Part shown: one piece after another, positions 1 through 9,216 of the stretch | Layout: the number at the start of each line of letters is the position of its first letter | Position numbering within the stretch: position 1 is the stretch's first letter | NCBI RefSeq assembly: GCF_019956555.1 | Contig: NZ_JAHBDQ010000006.1 | Location: forward strand, 62,001-126,000 | Direction: 5' to 3' | Length of the DNA stretch: 64,000 nucleotides | From: Pseudomonas sp. A-RE-19 | GTDB lineage: Bacteria > Pseudomonadota > Gammaproteobacteria > Pseudomonadales > Pseudomonadaceae | The notes under the pieces: generated by a model | Databases searched by the model: none | What the model was told of the DNA's origin: nothing | What the model saw: only the letters and a program-made list of their open reading frames with translations | Made by a program: the position numbers and the translations under genes

Positions 1-1
1 A

Positions 2-655
2 CGCACCACCCCCACCATCCCGATCACCATGTTCACCGTGCAGCACTCGGAGGAACTGGCCGTCTGGGCCATGCGCTCCAGCGTCTGGGAATACATGGTG
101 TTGCCGCTCTCATCCACTGAGAGAAAGCGTTACCTGACGGCAGTGGTACAGCTGTGCGAGCTGCGCAGAAATGCCAACGGTCTGGGTCAGACATCGCAGA
201 TCGATCACGCCCCGACCCTGCCGGACAGCATCCGCCTGACTTCCGGGCACCAAAAACACCAGGCGCTGAGCCATATCATGCTGTACATCGATCAGCACTT
301 TCGGGACAGCATCGATCAGAGGGATTTGGCCAAGCGTTGCGGCATGACGACATTTCGCTTCAGCCGCCTGTTCAAGGAAGCCAATAGCGTTGGCTTCACC
401 GATTACATCCTGAACAAGCGCATGAACTTTGCCAAGCAACTGCTCGACAATAGCCAGATGCCGATTACCAGCATCGGCTACGAGGCCGGCTTCAAGGACC
501 CGTCCTACTTTGCCCGCGCCTTCAAGCAGTTCGCCAACTGCACGCCCAGCGAATACCGCTTGGCCCGCCAACTTAGAGCGGTAGCAGCGCAACCGCCGCT
601 GGAAGATACCACCGCTGAAGTGCTCGAAAGCCTGGTGCAGAGTCTTGGAAGTTGA
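2..655 (+). CDS. Response regulator with AraC-type DNA-binding output (5' truncated)
   Basis: The reading frame is open from the first bases, so the gene starts outside the window. The first ~35 visible residues match the end of a receiver domain: beta4 PITMFT, helix alpha4 SEELAVWAMRSSVWEY, then beta5 and a proline. A linker follows, then an AraC/XylS double helix-turn-helix (about visible residues 90-190), with the second HTH in IGYEAGFKDPSYFARAFKQ and the family ending TPSEYR. Expected role: a cytoplasmic transcription factor answering a sensor kinase encoded upstream. Oddity: the receiver Lys-Pro pair is Leu-Pro (MVLPLS), so the lysine normally needed for phospho-signalling looks absent. 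An ATG at 29 is internal to the receiver domain and is not the true start. Confidence 0.85.
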   Translation, partial: RTTPTIPITMFTVQHSEELAVWAMRSSVWEYMVLPLSSTERKRYLTAVVQLCELRRNANGLGQTSQIDHAPTLPDSIRLTSGHQKHQALSHIMLYIDQHFRDSIDQRDLAKRCGMTTFRFSRLFKEANSVGFTDYILNKRMNFAKQLLDNSQMPITSIGYEAGFKDPSYFARAFKQFANCTPSEYRLARQLRAVAAQPPLEDTTAEVLESLVQSLGS

Positions 656-674
656 GACAACTTTTTACGCGCAC

Positions 675-708
675 AAAAAAACGCCGCTCAATGAGCGGCG
701 TTTTTTTT
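675..708. terminator. Bidirectional rho-independent terminator
   Basis: A perfect 9-bp stem, CGCCGCTCA/TGAGCGGCG (682-690 and 692-700), is flanked by an A run on the left and eight T on the right, so it works on both strands. It ends the AraC-type regulator gene rightwards and the tRNA operon leftwards. Confidence 0.9.
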
Positions 709-713
709 GAATT

Positions 714-789
<76 letters not shown>

Positions 790-792
790 AAA

Positions 793-868
793 TGGCGTCC
801 CCTAGGGGACTCGAACCCCTGTTACCGCCGTGAAAGGGCGGTGTCCTAGGCCACTAGACGAAGGGGAC
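793..868 (-). tRNA. tRNA-Glu (TTC), copy 1
   Basis: The reverse complement begins GTCCCCTTCGTCTAG, carries anticodon loop CTTTCAC (TTC), T arm with GGTTCGAACCC, and encoded CCA. It is 76 nt, separated from tRNA-Gly by 3 bp, and identical to the copy at 1052-1127. Confidence 0.97.
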
Positions 869-972
869 ACGCTGCCCGGAACACATGGTGTGTGTTTCGG
901 TGCCCAGATCCGCATCCGAAGATTTGGTTCTGGTTTCACTCAGCCCTGCCCGAAAGCAAAGCCGTTTAAAAC

Positions 973-1048
<76 letters not shown>

Positions 1049-1051
1049 ATT

Positions 1052-1127
1052 TGGCGTCCCCTAGGGGACTCGAACCCCTGTTACCGCCGTGAAAGGGCGG
1101 TGTCCTAGGCCACTAGACGAAGGGGAC
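1052..1127 (-). tRNA. tRNA-Glu (TTC), copy 2
   Basis: Promoter-proximal tRNA of the leftward operon and identical to the copy at 793-868. TTC anticodon and encoded CCA. The -10 box lies about 60 bp upstream. Confidence 0.97.
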
Positions 1128-1189
1128 ACACGTACAACATTCACTCCCTACCGCGTTTCGCTGTGTGCTTTACGCTGTAAGTGGCGCGC

Positions 1190-1218
1190 ATTCTATGGAT
1201 GGATTGAGGGGTCGTCAA
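1190..1218 (-). promoter_or_regulatory. Sigma-70 promoter of the tRNA operon
   Basis: On the minus strand a -35 TTGACG (1213-1218) and a -10 TAGAAT (1190-1195) are exactly 17 bp apart, followed by a GC-rich discriminator GCGCGCC. That discriminator is typical of stable-RNA promoters under stringent control. No other promoter-like pair this good is seen before the tRNAs. The rest of 1219-1508 is AT-rich intergenic sequence in which I see no gene. Confidence 0.8.
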
Positions 1219-1508
1219 CCCCCAGATATAAATTTATTTAAATCAATGACTTCGCCCTGCTTTCAGAAGCGATTCAGGCTTTTCCGTCGCCTGACCTTTG
1301 GCGCCTATATTCTGGCATCCAGCAAGGCGCTATAGTCCACGCCGAGATGATGGCAATGTGCACCTCACACGCTATTTACTTATATATGCAGCAATACGGC
1401 CGATATAAGCAGAGCCATAGCCGATCAACTCGTCGAGCGGCCCTAGGCGCCCAAATGCCAAGCTACTACACTCGACTCGCACGCGAACCCCATAAAGAGG
1501 TCTTACCG

Positions 1509-2279
1509 GTGACACCACTCATGATCACCCTGCTAGTCATAGCCGGGATCGCACTATTGATCGCCATTGGCTACATGAACCATGTGGTGGAAAACAATAA
1601 GCTGGAAAAGGCCCGCACTAAGGTTGAACTCAACGACCGTCTGCGTCGCTGCGGCGAAATCACCGAGACCTTCCCCGGTCAGTTGATGACACCGGCACTC
1701 AAGCTGCTGTTGACCCGTCTGGAGATGAACGTCTGCCAGCGCCTGTTGAACCTGGAAAAAACCAACACCACGCTAAAGGCACGGATTGCCGAGCTGAGTG
1801 GCTTGGTCGCCCAGGGTGAATCGATCCCGGTCAACAACCCGCCGGCACCGATCCAGACCGAAGCCAAGGCCAAGGACGTGCGTTTCCTGCTCGAGGCTCT
1901 GCATGGCCAGATCACCCGCGCCGCACAGGATGGTTACCTGCCGACCAACGAAGCCAAGCACTGGATCCGCGAAGTCCGGCACATCCTGGTGCTGCTGCAT
2001 ATCGAGTTCTTCAACAACCTCGGCCAGCATTCCCTGCAACAGAACCAGCCCGGCCAGGCCCGCCTCGCGTTTGAACGCGGTGTGCAATACCTGCGCAAAC
2101 AACAGGAACCGCAGATTTACGCTGAACAGCTGGAATACCTGGAAAAACTCCTGGCCCGCGCCAACGCCCAGGTCATGGACAAGATCGCGCCGGTGGAAGG
2201 CGAGATGAATCAATTGACTGAAGGCCTCAAAGACGTTGAGGCTGATGCCGACTGGAAGAAGAAAGTGATCTACGACTGA
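1509..2279 (+). CDS. Conserved membrane-anchored hypothetical protein
   Basis: 256 aa from a GTG start chosen because AAAGAGG lies about 8 bp upstream. The frame is open further left but that stretch looks non-coding. One N-terminal membrane helix (about residues 4-20, MITLLVIAGIALLIAIGY) is followed by a long mostly helical, charged cytoplasmic region with coiled-coil character (about 25-110), a short proline-rich linker (NNPPAPIQ), then a second helical region that could hold a TPR-like pair (GQARLAFERGVQYLRKQ). I do not recognise a catalytic motif. It sits alone between the tRNA promoter and a terminator, so it is monocistronic. Function unknown. Confidence 0.8.
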   Translation: MTPLMITLLVIAGIALLIAIGYMNHVVENNKLEKARTKVELNDRLRRCGEITETFPGQLMTPALKLLLTRLEMNVCQRLLNLEKTNTTLKARIAELSGLVAQGESIPVNNPPAPIQTEAKAKDVRFLLEALHGQITRAAQDGYLPTNEAKHWIREVRHILVLLHIEFFNNLGQHSLQQNQPGQARLAFERGVQYLRKQQEPQIYAEQLEYLEKLLARANAQVMDKIAPVEGEMNQLTEGLKDVEADADWKKKVIYD

Positions 2280-2295
2280 TCATGCAAATGCTGAA

Positions 2296-2323
2296 AAGCC
2301 ACCGGGTCAGGTGGCTTTTTTTT
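2296..2323 (+). terminator. Rho-independent terminator
   Basis: Stem AGCCACC/GGTGGCT (2297-2303 and 2310-2316) with a 6-nt loop and a run of eight T, 17 bp after the stop of the hypothetical gene. Confidence 0.9.
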
Positions 2324-2356
2324 GCGTTGGGGTTGATGGGCGAGTCGTCAAGCCGC

Positions 2357-2412
2357 CAAGATCAAAAGATCGCAGCCTGCGGCAGCTCCTACCGAAGCCT
2401 GCGATCTTTGCT
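2357..2412. repeat. REP-like inverted repeat, GATCGCAGCC family
   Basis: A near-palindrome: AAGATCAAAAGATCGCAGCC runs into GGCAGCTCCTACC and returns as GCCTGCGATCTTT. The same family recurs at 16664, 38460, 43179, 51661 and 54424. It lies between convergent genes. Confidence 0.8.
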
Positions 2413-2426
2413 TCTGCTCTTTTCTC

Positions 2427-4391
2427 CTACAGCCTGAAGTGCCCCACCATCCCCTTCAACTCAACCCCCAACTGCGCCAGTTCAATACTCGACGCCGCAT
2501 TGCCCTGCATCGCCAACGAAGACTGATCCGCACTGGCCCGAATACTGGTGACACTGCGATTGATTTCCTCGGCCACCGAGCTCTGCTCTTCGGCAGCCGC
2601 CGCAATCTGCTGGTTCATCTGCTGAATCAACGACACCGCCGCCGCAATACTTCCCAACGCACTCTCGGTCTGCAACGCATCGCTTACCGCCAGCTTCACC
2701 AACTCGCCGCTGCTCTGAATCTGCTGCACCGACGACTGCGCCGCCGAGCGCAAGGCACTGACCAATCGCTCGATTTCTTCGGTCGATTGCTGGGTTCGCC
2801 TGGCCAGCGCCCGAACCTCATCGGCCACCACCGCAAAGCCCCTGCCCTGCTCGCCGGCCCGCGCCGCCTCGATGGCCGCATTGAGCGCCAACAGATTGGT
2901 CTGCTCGGCAACGCTTTTGATCACGCTGAGCACCGTGCCGATGTTCTGGATTTCCGCACTGAGGCTTTCGATGCTGGCGCTGGCCGAGGTGGCCGAGTCG
3001 GCCAATTGTTCGATTCGCGCCATGCTCTGACGCACCACCTGCTGGCCGCTTTCGACCTTGCCATCCGCAGTCTGCGCCGCCTGGGCGGCCTCCTCCGCGT
3101 TACGTGCCACGTCGTGCACCGTGGCGGTCATCTGGTTCATCGCGGTCGCGACCTGCTCGGTTTCTTCCTTCTGGCTGCTGACTTCAAGGTTGGTCTGCTC
3201 GGTCACCGCCGACAGCGAGTGAGCAGAGCTTGCCAACTGCTCGATACCGGCCTGCAAACCACTGACGATACTGCTGAGCCCCGCGCCCATTTGTTGCATG
3301 GCTTGCATCAACTGGCCGATCTCGTCACGGCGGGTCACTTCAATCGTCGCACTCAAATCACCCGCGGCGATCTGCTGAGCGACACGGATCACGCTGCGCA
3401 GTGGTGCAACGATCAACCGGGTGATCACCCACGCGGCAATCAGCCCCACCAGCAAGGCCAGTGCCGAGGAGCCGATGATCAACAGCGAGTTCTTTTTCAG
3501 CTCTGCCTGCATCGACTGATCTTCGGCGACATAGGCCTGGTCCACCCGCTCCACCACTTGAGCGGCGCGCTGGTGAAGTTGCTCGTAGACGGCCTTTTCC
3601 TGCGCCAACAGACCGGTGTACTCGGTGAGTTTTTCACTGAAACTGGCGATGTGACCGGACACTTCATTGAGAACCGTCTGGTAACCCTCATCCTTGACCG
3701 TGGTTTTCAACTGCCCGATCTGGGTCAGCGCCTGGTCGGCCTGCTCGATCTTGCCCTGCCCGGCGCTGTCGTCACCCTTGCGACTCTGGTCCAGACGTAC
3801 ACGCGCTTCGTTCATGGCCTGCAACATCAGCTGCGATACCTGGCTGACCTGATTGGCCTGCTCGATGAATTGCGCGCCGTCCTTACCTTCGGATTCCTTC
3901 AAGGTATAGGCGCCATCGTCAGCAAGCCCGTTCTGCAGCACATCCAGGTTATTGGCCACGCTGGACACCGACCAACTGGCCATTTCCAGCGCCAGGTCCT
4001 TGGACTGACTCAGCGAGACGAACTCGTCAAACGCCTTGCGATAAGCCCCCAGTGACTGTTCGACGTCATTCATGACCGGCACGTTGGCCGCTGACTGGGC
4101 CTTGAGCCGGGTCGCCAGAGCGATCAGAGCGTCCACGCCTGCGTGCAAAGCCTCTGTGGTTTTCGGGTCACCGTGCAAGGCGTAGTCCTGCTCAAGCAAG
4201 CGCACCTTGAGCAAACCGCTATTGAGCGACGACATCTGTTTGAGCCCGTCAAAGCGATGACTGATGGTTTGCAGGGACCATACGCCGATGGCCGCCACCA
4301 GGGCTGTCAACAGCAGCACCAGTACAAACCCGACACCCAGTTTTTTTGCCATACCGAGGTTGGCAAAACGTCCTTGCACGGCCGAAATCAT
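2427..4391 (-). CDS. Methyl-accepting chemotaxis protein, probable HBM sensor type
   Basis: 654 aa from the ATG at 4391, which has AGGGGA upstream; a longer frame exists but has no RBS. TM1 spans about residues 17-39 and TM2 about 302-327, enclosing a ~260-residue all-helical periplasmic domain. Its size and opening ([20 protein letters not shown]) fit helical bimodular (HBM) chemoreceptors such as McpS, which bind organic acids or similar ligands. A HAMP domain (about 324-377) and a full signalling hairpin follow, with the conserved tip [20 protein letters not shown]. It should report to the Che array through CheW/CheA. The ligand cannot be read from the sequence. No C-terminal CheR-binding pentapeptide is seen; the protein ends GMVGHFRL. 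Confidence 0.9.
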   Translation of the reverse strand: MISAVQGRFANLGMAKKLGVGFVLVLLLTALVAAIGVWSLQTISHRFDGLKQMSSLNSGLLKVRLLEQDYALHGDPKTTEALHAGVDALIALATRLKAQSAANVPVMNDVEQSLGAYRKAFDEFVSLSQSKDLALEMASWSVSSVANNLDVLQNGLADDGAYTLKESEGKDGAQFIEQANQVSQVSQLMLQAMNEARVRLDQSRKGDDSAGQGKIEQADQALTQIGQLKTTVKDEGYQTVLNEVSGHIASFSEKLTEYTGLLAQEKAVYEQLHQRAAQVVERVDQAYVAEDQSMQAELKKNSLLIIGSSALALLVGLIAAWVITRLIVAPLRSVIRVAQQIAAGDLSATIEVTRRDEIGQLMQAMQQMGAGLSSIVSGLQAGIEQLASSAHSLSAVTEQTNLEVSSQKEETEQVATAMNQMTATVHDVARNAEEAAQAAQTADGKVESGQQVVRQSMARIEQLADSATSASASIESLSAEIQNIGTVLSVIKSVAEQTNLLALNAAIEAARAGEQGRGFAVVADEVRALARRTQQSTEEIERLVSALRSAAQSSVQQIQSSGELVKLAVSDALQTESALGSIAAAVSLIQQMNQQIAAAAEEQSSVAEEINRSVTSIRASADQSSLAMQGNAASSIELAQLGVELKGMVGHFRL

Positions 4392-4499
4392 TGCGCTTAG
4401 TCCCCTGCCATTGTCTGTGGATGCAGATTCGCAATGGGCTTGTGCCAACACAAGTCTCTGGCGTCGGAATAATGGCAAAAAGCTACGCCCACGTCGTTT

Positions 4500-5891
4500 T
4501 CAGAATGCTTGAGGTCGATCCCGAGCGGTGGCCTGAAAAAATGCCCGGGCGCGAGGATCACAGGCATAGGCCACGTTGATGCGCTGCCAGTCATGGGTTT
4601 CACCGGTGGGGCTGAATGCCGTCGGACAAGACAGCAGGACACCGAAGCGCCGCGCCTGTGTCCGCACCTGAGTGTGATCGGACTTGCGCGATCGCGCCCA
4701 GATGAACAGGCCACCCACAGGTTTGCCGAAGACCTCCCATCCCGCGTCCTCGAGCACTTGCAACGCCGCCTCTCTGTCGGTGCTCAAACGCTGGCGCTGG
4801 CGCTGCACCAGTTTGCGATAGGCGCCGCTGGCCAACAGACGCGCCAGCACCGATTCGCAAAACCGTGAAGCGCCCATGCTGCTGATCATCTTGACCTCTG
4901 CCAGTCGCGAAATGACGTCGGCACTGGCCACGACAAAGCCGACCCGCAACGAACTGCTGAGCGTTTTGGAGTAACTGCCGACGTAAATCACGTTGTCATC
5001 GATGCCCAATGCCGCGAGACGCGTACCCGGGCCGCTGTGCAAGTCGGCATAGACATCGTCTTCGATCACCAACACGCCATGTTTTTGGGTCAGCTGCAGA
5101 ACCTGCTGGGCCACCGCCGGTGTCAAACTGCTGCCAGTGGGGTTGTGATAGAAGCTGTTGATGAACAATCCACGGGGCTTGTGCTTCAGCAACAAGGCTT
5201 CGAGCACCTGGGTGTCTGGCCCGCGCGGGGTTCGTGGCACCTCGATCATGCTGACCCCGTGCAGCCTGAGCAGATCGAACAGCCTCGAATAGCCGGGACT
5301 CTCAACCACCACGCAATCACCCGGTTTGAACAAAGTGCGCACGATCAGATCGAGCCCATGGCTGGCACCTGCCGTGGTCAGGACTCGACTTTCATCCACC
5401 GCGATATTCAGCTGTTTCAGCCGTTTGACGATCTGCTGGCGCAGGGCAAGCAGGCCCAATGGCGTGCTGTAGTTGAACAACCCGGCCATATCGGTGCGGC
5501 TGACCTGGCGTATGGCGTAGCTCAGATCGTCGGTCTCGCGCCAGCTTTCGGGTAATCCGCCGCAGCCCAGCTTCAGTTCGCCCACAAGGCCGTTCTGCCG
5601 CTGCTCGGCCCCCTCGAACCAGGGAATATCCCGTTGCCCCTGAACGGCCAGCGCCGTTGCCGCGACAAAGAAACCGGCCCCATTACGCGTCGCCAACACC
5701 TCTTGAGCCACCAGCCGTTCACAGGCCTCGACGACACTGGATTGACTGAGCAGATTGATCCGCGCGATTTGCCGCACGGAAGGCAAACGCGTCCCTGGCG
5801 GCACCTCGTACCGACGGAGCCAGTCGGCCATTGCGTCGACGATTTGCTGTACGACCGGCACCAATGCCTGTCGATCGATTCTCAACTCCAT
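4500..5891 (-). CDS. MocR-type regulator (GntR HTH fused to PLP aminotransferase fold)
   Basis: 463 aa from the ATG at 5891. A TTG two codons upstream sits closer to the AGGAG and is an alternative start. Residues 1-75 form a GntR winged helix (LPSVRQIARINLLSQSSVVE). From about 105 to the end is a fold-type I aminotransferase domain with the HNPTG motif (N250), EDDVY, and the Schiff-base lysine K309 in GSYSKT. Family members are PLP-responsive transcription factors, often acting on divergent or nearby genes. The nearest genes are an SDR downstream of its promoter side and a chemoreceptor; no pdx, gab or taurine gene is adjacent, so the target is unknown. Confidence 0.9.
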   Translation of the reverse strand: MELRIDRQALVPVVQQIVDAMADWLRRYEVPPGTRLPSVRQIARINLLSQSSVVEACERLVAQEVLATRNGAGFFVAATALAVQGQRDIPWFEGAEQRQNGLVGELKLGCGGLPESWRETDDLSYAIRQVSRTDMAGLFNYSTPLGLLALRQQIVKRLKQLNIAVDESRVLTTAGASHGLDLIVRTLFKPGDCVVVESPGYSRLFDLLRLHGVSMIEVPRTPRGPDTQVLEALLLKHKPRGLFINSFYHNPTGSSLTPAVAQQVLQLTQKHGVLVIEDDVYADLHSGPGTRLAALGIDDNVIYVGSYSKTLSSSLRVGFVVASADVISRLAEVKMISSMGASRFCESVLARLLASGAYRKLVQRQRQRLSTDREAALQVLEDAGWEVFGKPVGGLFIWARSRKSDHTQVRTQARRFGVLLSCPTAFSPTGETHDWQRINVAYACDPRARAFFQATARDRPQAF

Positions 5892-6035
5892 GAGCAAGCA
5901 AACTCCTGTCCGTTTTGCGGAAAACAGTTAATCACAGGAGCGCTCGATGGTATGTGCGACAAAGCCGCCAAAACCCTCGGATCTAACCATTTGAAACACA
6001 TTACCCGGCGCCTTCAGGGAACCGGCGCCGAACAA

Positions 6036-6071
6036 TAAAAAATGTGGGAGCGGCGGTGCGGCACTCCCACA
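6036..6071 (-). terminator. Rho-independent terminator made from a REP-like half element
   Basis: On the minus strand TGTGGGAG/CTCCCACA forms an 8-bp stem (6064-6071 and 6043-6050) followed by six T, 28 bp after the SDR stop. The arms are the same GTGGGAGC sequence as the dispersed repeats. A second GC-rich hairpin, CGGCGCC/GGCGCCG, sits at about 6006-6030. Confidence 0.75.
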
Positions 6072-6098
6072 AGTTCCGCACCATCGCCGCCTAAAACA

Positions 6099-6860
6099 TT
6101 AAAACGCCGTGACGCCACCATCCACCGCCAGCGAGTGACCGGTGGTGAATGCCGCGCCGTCGCTGCACAGGTACAGCACCGCACTGGCAATTTCCTCGAC
6201 TTTGCCGATACGCCCGACCGGGTGCATGGCATTGGCGAACTCGCCCTTTTTCGGGTCGACTTCATAGGCACGACGGAACATGTCGGTGTCGATCACCGCC
6301 GGGCACACCGCATTCACGCGAATCTTTTTCTTCGCGTATTCGATGGCCGCCGACTTGGTCAGGCCGATGACTGCGTGTTTCGAAGCTGCGTAAATACTCA
6401 TCTTCGGCGCGGCGCCCAGGCCGGCGACCGAAGCGGTGTTAACGATCGCACCACCGCCCTGGGCCAGCAGCAACGGCAACTGATACTTCATGCACAACCA
6501 GACACCTTTGACATTGACGCCCATGATCGCGTCGAACTCATCGACCGTGCCTTCGGCCAGTTTGCCTTTCTCGATCTCGATACCGGCATTATTGAAGGCA
6601 TAGTCGAGACGGCCGTAGGTATTCACCACCTCGTCCATCAGATTTTTTACCTCGCTTTCCACAGTGACGTTACAGCGCACGAAGGTCGCTTCACCGCCAG
6701 CGGAGCGAATCAGCGCCACAGTGCCTTCACCGCCAGCCGCATCCAGGTCAGCGACCACCACTTTCAAACCTTCGGCGGCGAACGCCAAAGCGGTCGCGCG
6801 GCCAATACCATTGGCCGCGCCTGTCACAACGGCGACCTGGCCGGAAAACGTCATGCTCAT
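6099..6860 (-). CDS. Short-chain dehydrogenase/reductase (SDR)
   Basis: 253 aa, normal length for classical SDRs. It shows the cofactor glycine motif TGAANGIG (about residues 13-20), the acidic residue after beta2 (VVADLD) suggesting NAD preference, NNAG, the catalytic serine in NTASVAG, and YAASK (Tyr/Lys pair), with a C-terminal GHSLAVDGG. The start has GAGGA 7 bp upstream. A NAD(P)-dependent cytoplasmic oxidoreductase; substrate not deducible. It stands alone, followed by a terminator. Confidence 0.9.
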   Translation of the reverse strand: MSMTFSGQVAVVTGAANGIGRATALAFAAEGLKVVVADLDAAGGEGTVALIRSAGGEATFVRCNVTVESEVKNLMDEVVNTYGRLDYAFNNAGIEIEKGKLAEGTVDEFDAIMGVNVKGVWLCMKYQLPLLLAQGGGAIVNTASVAGLGAAPKMSIYAASKHAVIGLTKSAAIEYAKKKIRVNAVCPAVIDTDMFRRAYEVDPKKGEFANAMHPVGRIGKVEEIASAVLYLCSDGAAFTTGHSLAVDGGVTAF

Positions 6861-7095
6861 TGTTATGTCCTCGAAGAGAAGAATGCGGGGGATCGCGTGT
6901 TTTCAGTTAGCCACAGCGCCCTGTGACACGGCAGCACTATCAGAAGGCCGGTTGAGTGCCCATGAGTTGCAGTGATAGAACGTGCGCCCTGACTATCACT
7001 GCACTGGATCGACGTGCATTCGCAGCGTCAGCCAACCTTGCGACATCGCCAATGAAGGTCTATCAACAAGGCTTCATTCATCTTGAGTGCCTGTC

Positions 7096-8100
7096 ATGAC
7101 TACCCAGACCAATCGCCAGTTCCTGCTCGCCAAACGTCCCGTGGGGGCGGCCACCCGTGAGACGTTCACCTATCAAGAAGTACCGGTCGGCGAACCGGCG
7201 GCGAGTCAGATTCTGGTCAAAAACGAATACCTGTCCCTGGACCCGGCCATGCGTGGCTGGATGAACGAGGGCAAGTCCTACATCCCTCCGGTCGGCATTG
7301 GCGAAGTCATGCGTGCATTGGGCGTAGGCAAAGTCATCGCTTCGAACAATCCGGGTTTTGCCGTGGGGGACTACGTCAACGGCGCCCTCGGTGTGCAGGA
7401 TTACTTCCTCGGCGAGCCGCGAGGTTTCTATAAGGTCGATCCGAAACTGGCGCCGCTGCCACGCTATTTATCCGCGCTGGGCATGACCGGGATGACCGCC
7501 TACTTCGCCCTGCTCGATGTCGGCGCGCCGAAAGCTGGCGAAACGGTAGTGCTCTCGGGCGCGGCCGGTGCGGTGGGCAGCATTGCCGGGCAAATCGCCA
7601 AGATCAAAGGTTGCCGGGTGGTCGGCATTGCTGGCGGCGCGGACAAGTGCAAATTCCTGATCGAAGAACTGGGCTTTGACGGTGCCATCGACTACAAAAA
7701 CGAAGACGTGCAGGCCGGCCTCAAGCGCGAATGCCCGAAAGGCGTCGACGTGTATTTCGATAACGTCGGCGGCGATATTCTCGATGCCGTGCTGAGCCGG
7801 CTGAACCTGAAGGCACGGGTGGTGATTTGCGGCGCCATCAGCCAATACAACAACAAGGAAGCGGTCAAAGGCCCGGCCAATTACCTGTCGCTGTTGGTCA
7901 ACCGCGCGCGGATGGAAGGCTTCGTGGTGATGGATTACGCCGCACAGTTCGCCGCTGCCGGGCAGGAAATGGCCGGCTGGATGGCCAAGGGGCAGCTCAA
8001 GAGCAAGGAAGACATCGTTGAAGGTCTGGAAACATTCCCGGAGACGCTGATGAAGTTGTTCAGCGGCGAGAATTTCGGGAAGTTGGTGTTGAAGGTTTAA
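7096..8100 (+). CDS. NADP-dependent MDR oxidoreductase, CurA/prostaglandin-reductase-like
   Basis: 334 aa from the ATG at 7096; a GTG three codons earlier is possible. N-terminal GroES-like domain with the family motif LSLDPAMRGWM, then a Rossmann domain with SGAAGAVGSIAGQIAK and the GIAGG turn. No zinc-binding cysteines, as in the zinc-independent LTB4-dehydrogenase/CurA group, which reduce the C=C bond of enones such as curcumin or alkenals using NADPH. The product of this copy is a probable detoxifying ene-reductase. It is followed by a repeat pair and the convergent pyrF. Confidence 0.88.
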   Translation: MTTQTNRQFLLAKRPVGAATRETFTYQEVPVGEPAASQILVKNEYLSLDPAMRGWMNEGKSYIPPVGIGEVMRALGVGKVIASNNPGFAVGDYVNGALGVQDYFLGEPRGFYKVDPKLAPLPRYLSALGMTGMTAYFALLDVGAPKAGETVVLSGAAGAVGSIAGQIAKIKGCRVVGIAGGADKCKFLIEELGFDGAIDYKNEDVQAGLKRECPKGVDVYFDNVGGDILDAVLSRLNLKARVVICGAISQYNNKEAVKGPANYLSLLVNRARMEGFVVMDYAAQFAAAGQEMAGWMAKGQLKSKEDIVEGLETFPETLMKLFSGENFGKLVLKV

Positions 8101-8127
8101 CCCATACCCGCAAACAACACTAACCCA

Positions 8128-8217
8128 TGTGGGAGCGAGCCTGCTCGCGATAGCGGGGAATCAGACAACATTTATGTCGACTGACACTCCGCAATCGCGA
8201 GCAGGCTCGCTCCCACA
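8128..8217. repeat. Paired REP-like repeat (GTGGGAGCGAGCCTGCTCGC family)
   Basis: Two inverted copies of TGTGGGAGCGAGCCTGCTCG face each other across about 40 bp, between the convergent oxidoreductase and pyrF. Both copies also contain an internal GAGCnnGCTC palindrome. Confidence 0.9.
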
Positions 8218-8237
8218 TTTGGATCTGCGGCGTTTGG

Positions 8238-8936
8238 TTAAGCGAGTTCTGCGACAACGGCCGCCAACGCCTTCGCCGGATCCGCCGCCTGGCTGATCGG
8301 ACGGCCGATGACCAGGTAGTCGGAACCGGCCTCCAGCGCCTGACGCGGGGTCAGGATACGACGTTGATCGTCCTGGGCACTGCCCGCGGGGCGAATCCCC
8401 GGGGTTACCAGTTGCAGCGACGGGTGAGCGGTTTTCAGGGCCCGGGCTTCCAGAGCCGAACAGACCAGACCATCCATCCCGGCCTTTTCCGCCAACGCGG
8501 CGAGGCGCAGCACCTGCTCCTGCGGCTCGATGTCCAGACCGATAGCCGCCAGATCCTCACGTTCCATGCTGGTCAGCACGGTCACGCCGATCAACAACGG
8601 TTTCGGGCCACTGCGCTTATCGAGCACTTCACGGCAGGCGGCCATCATGCGCAGACCGCCGGAGCAGTGCACGTTGACCATCCACACGCCCATTTCCGCA
8701 GCCGCCTTGACGGCCATGGCGGTGGTGTTCGGAATGTCGTGGAACTTGAGGTCCAGGAACACTTCAAAACCCTTGTCGCGCAAGGTGCCGACGATTTCCG
8801 AAGCGCAACTGGTGAACAGTTCTTTACCGACTTTGACCCGGCACAGCTTCGGGTCCAGTTGATCGGCCAGCTTCAGTGCGGCGTCACGGGTAGGGAAATC
8901 CAGGGCGACGATAATAGGCGTCTGGCAGGCGGACAT
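8238..8936 (-). CDS. pyrF: Orotidine 5'-phosphate decarboxylase
   Basis: 232 aa from the ATG at 8936, the usual bacterial length. It makes UMP from OMP, the last step of pyrimidine synthesis. The catalytic stretch [10 protein letters not shown] (residues 62-71, K64 and D67) is intact, as are the opening ALDFPT and the phosphate-binding end [10 protein letters not shown]. The frame extends 12 codons upstream but without an RBS or conserved sequence. A single gene pointing away from the two-component system. Confidence 0.97.
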   Translation of the reverse strand: MSACQTPIIVALDFPTRDAALKLADQLDPKLCRVKVGKELFTSCASEIVGTLRDKGFEVFLDLKFHDIPNTTAMAVKAAAEMGVWMVNVHCSGGLRMMAACREVLDKRSGPKPLLIGVTVLTSMEREDLAAIGLDIEPQEQVLRLAALAEKAGMDGLVCSALEARALKTAHPSLQLVTPGIRPAGSAQDDQRRILTPRQALEAGSDYLVIGRPISQAADPAKALAAVVAELA

Positions 8937-9216
8937 GAGTGGGCTCTCAGGCAAGTCGAAATCGGCGCGCATTGTAGCGGAACCAGCGACGCTGCGGGAC
9001 CCGATGATCGGTAATTCGTCGTCGCGGCTCAGACAAGACTAGTCCCTGCGTCAATTGTGTCGAGCCCGATACACACACGACACGCCCACAACACCCTTCA
9101 ACGCTACCCTCGGCAGCCGCAACAGGTCCTACAGCACTTCCCGCCTCACGGCCGGACGCCTATGCTGAAGCCACAACCTCGCAGCCTATCTTTGTGGTTG
9201 GCAGCCTATCTGGCAG

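Noticed and set aside
2439..4055. A 538-aa plus-strand frame opposite the chemoreceptor
   Set aside because: Antisense shadow; the minus strand carries complete MCP motifs and an RBS.
8128..8217. Possible CRISPR or phage attachment repeats
   Set aside because: Only pairs of inverted copies, not regularly spaced direct repeats; same sequences lie at many intergenic sites, as REP elements do.
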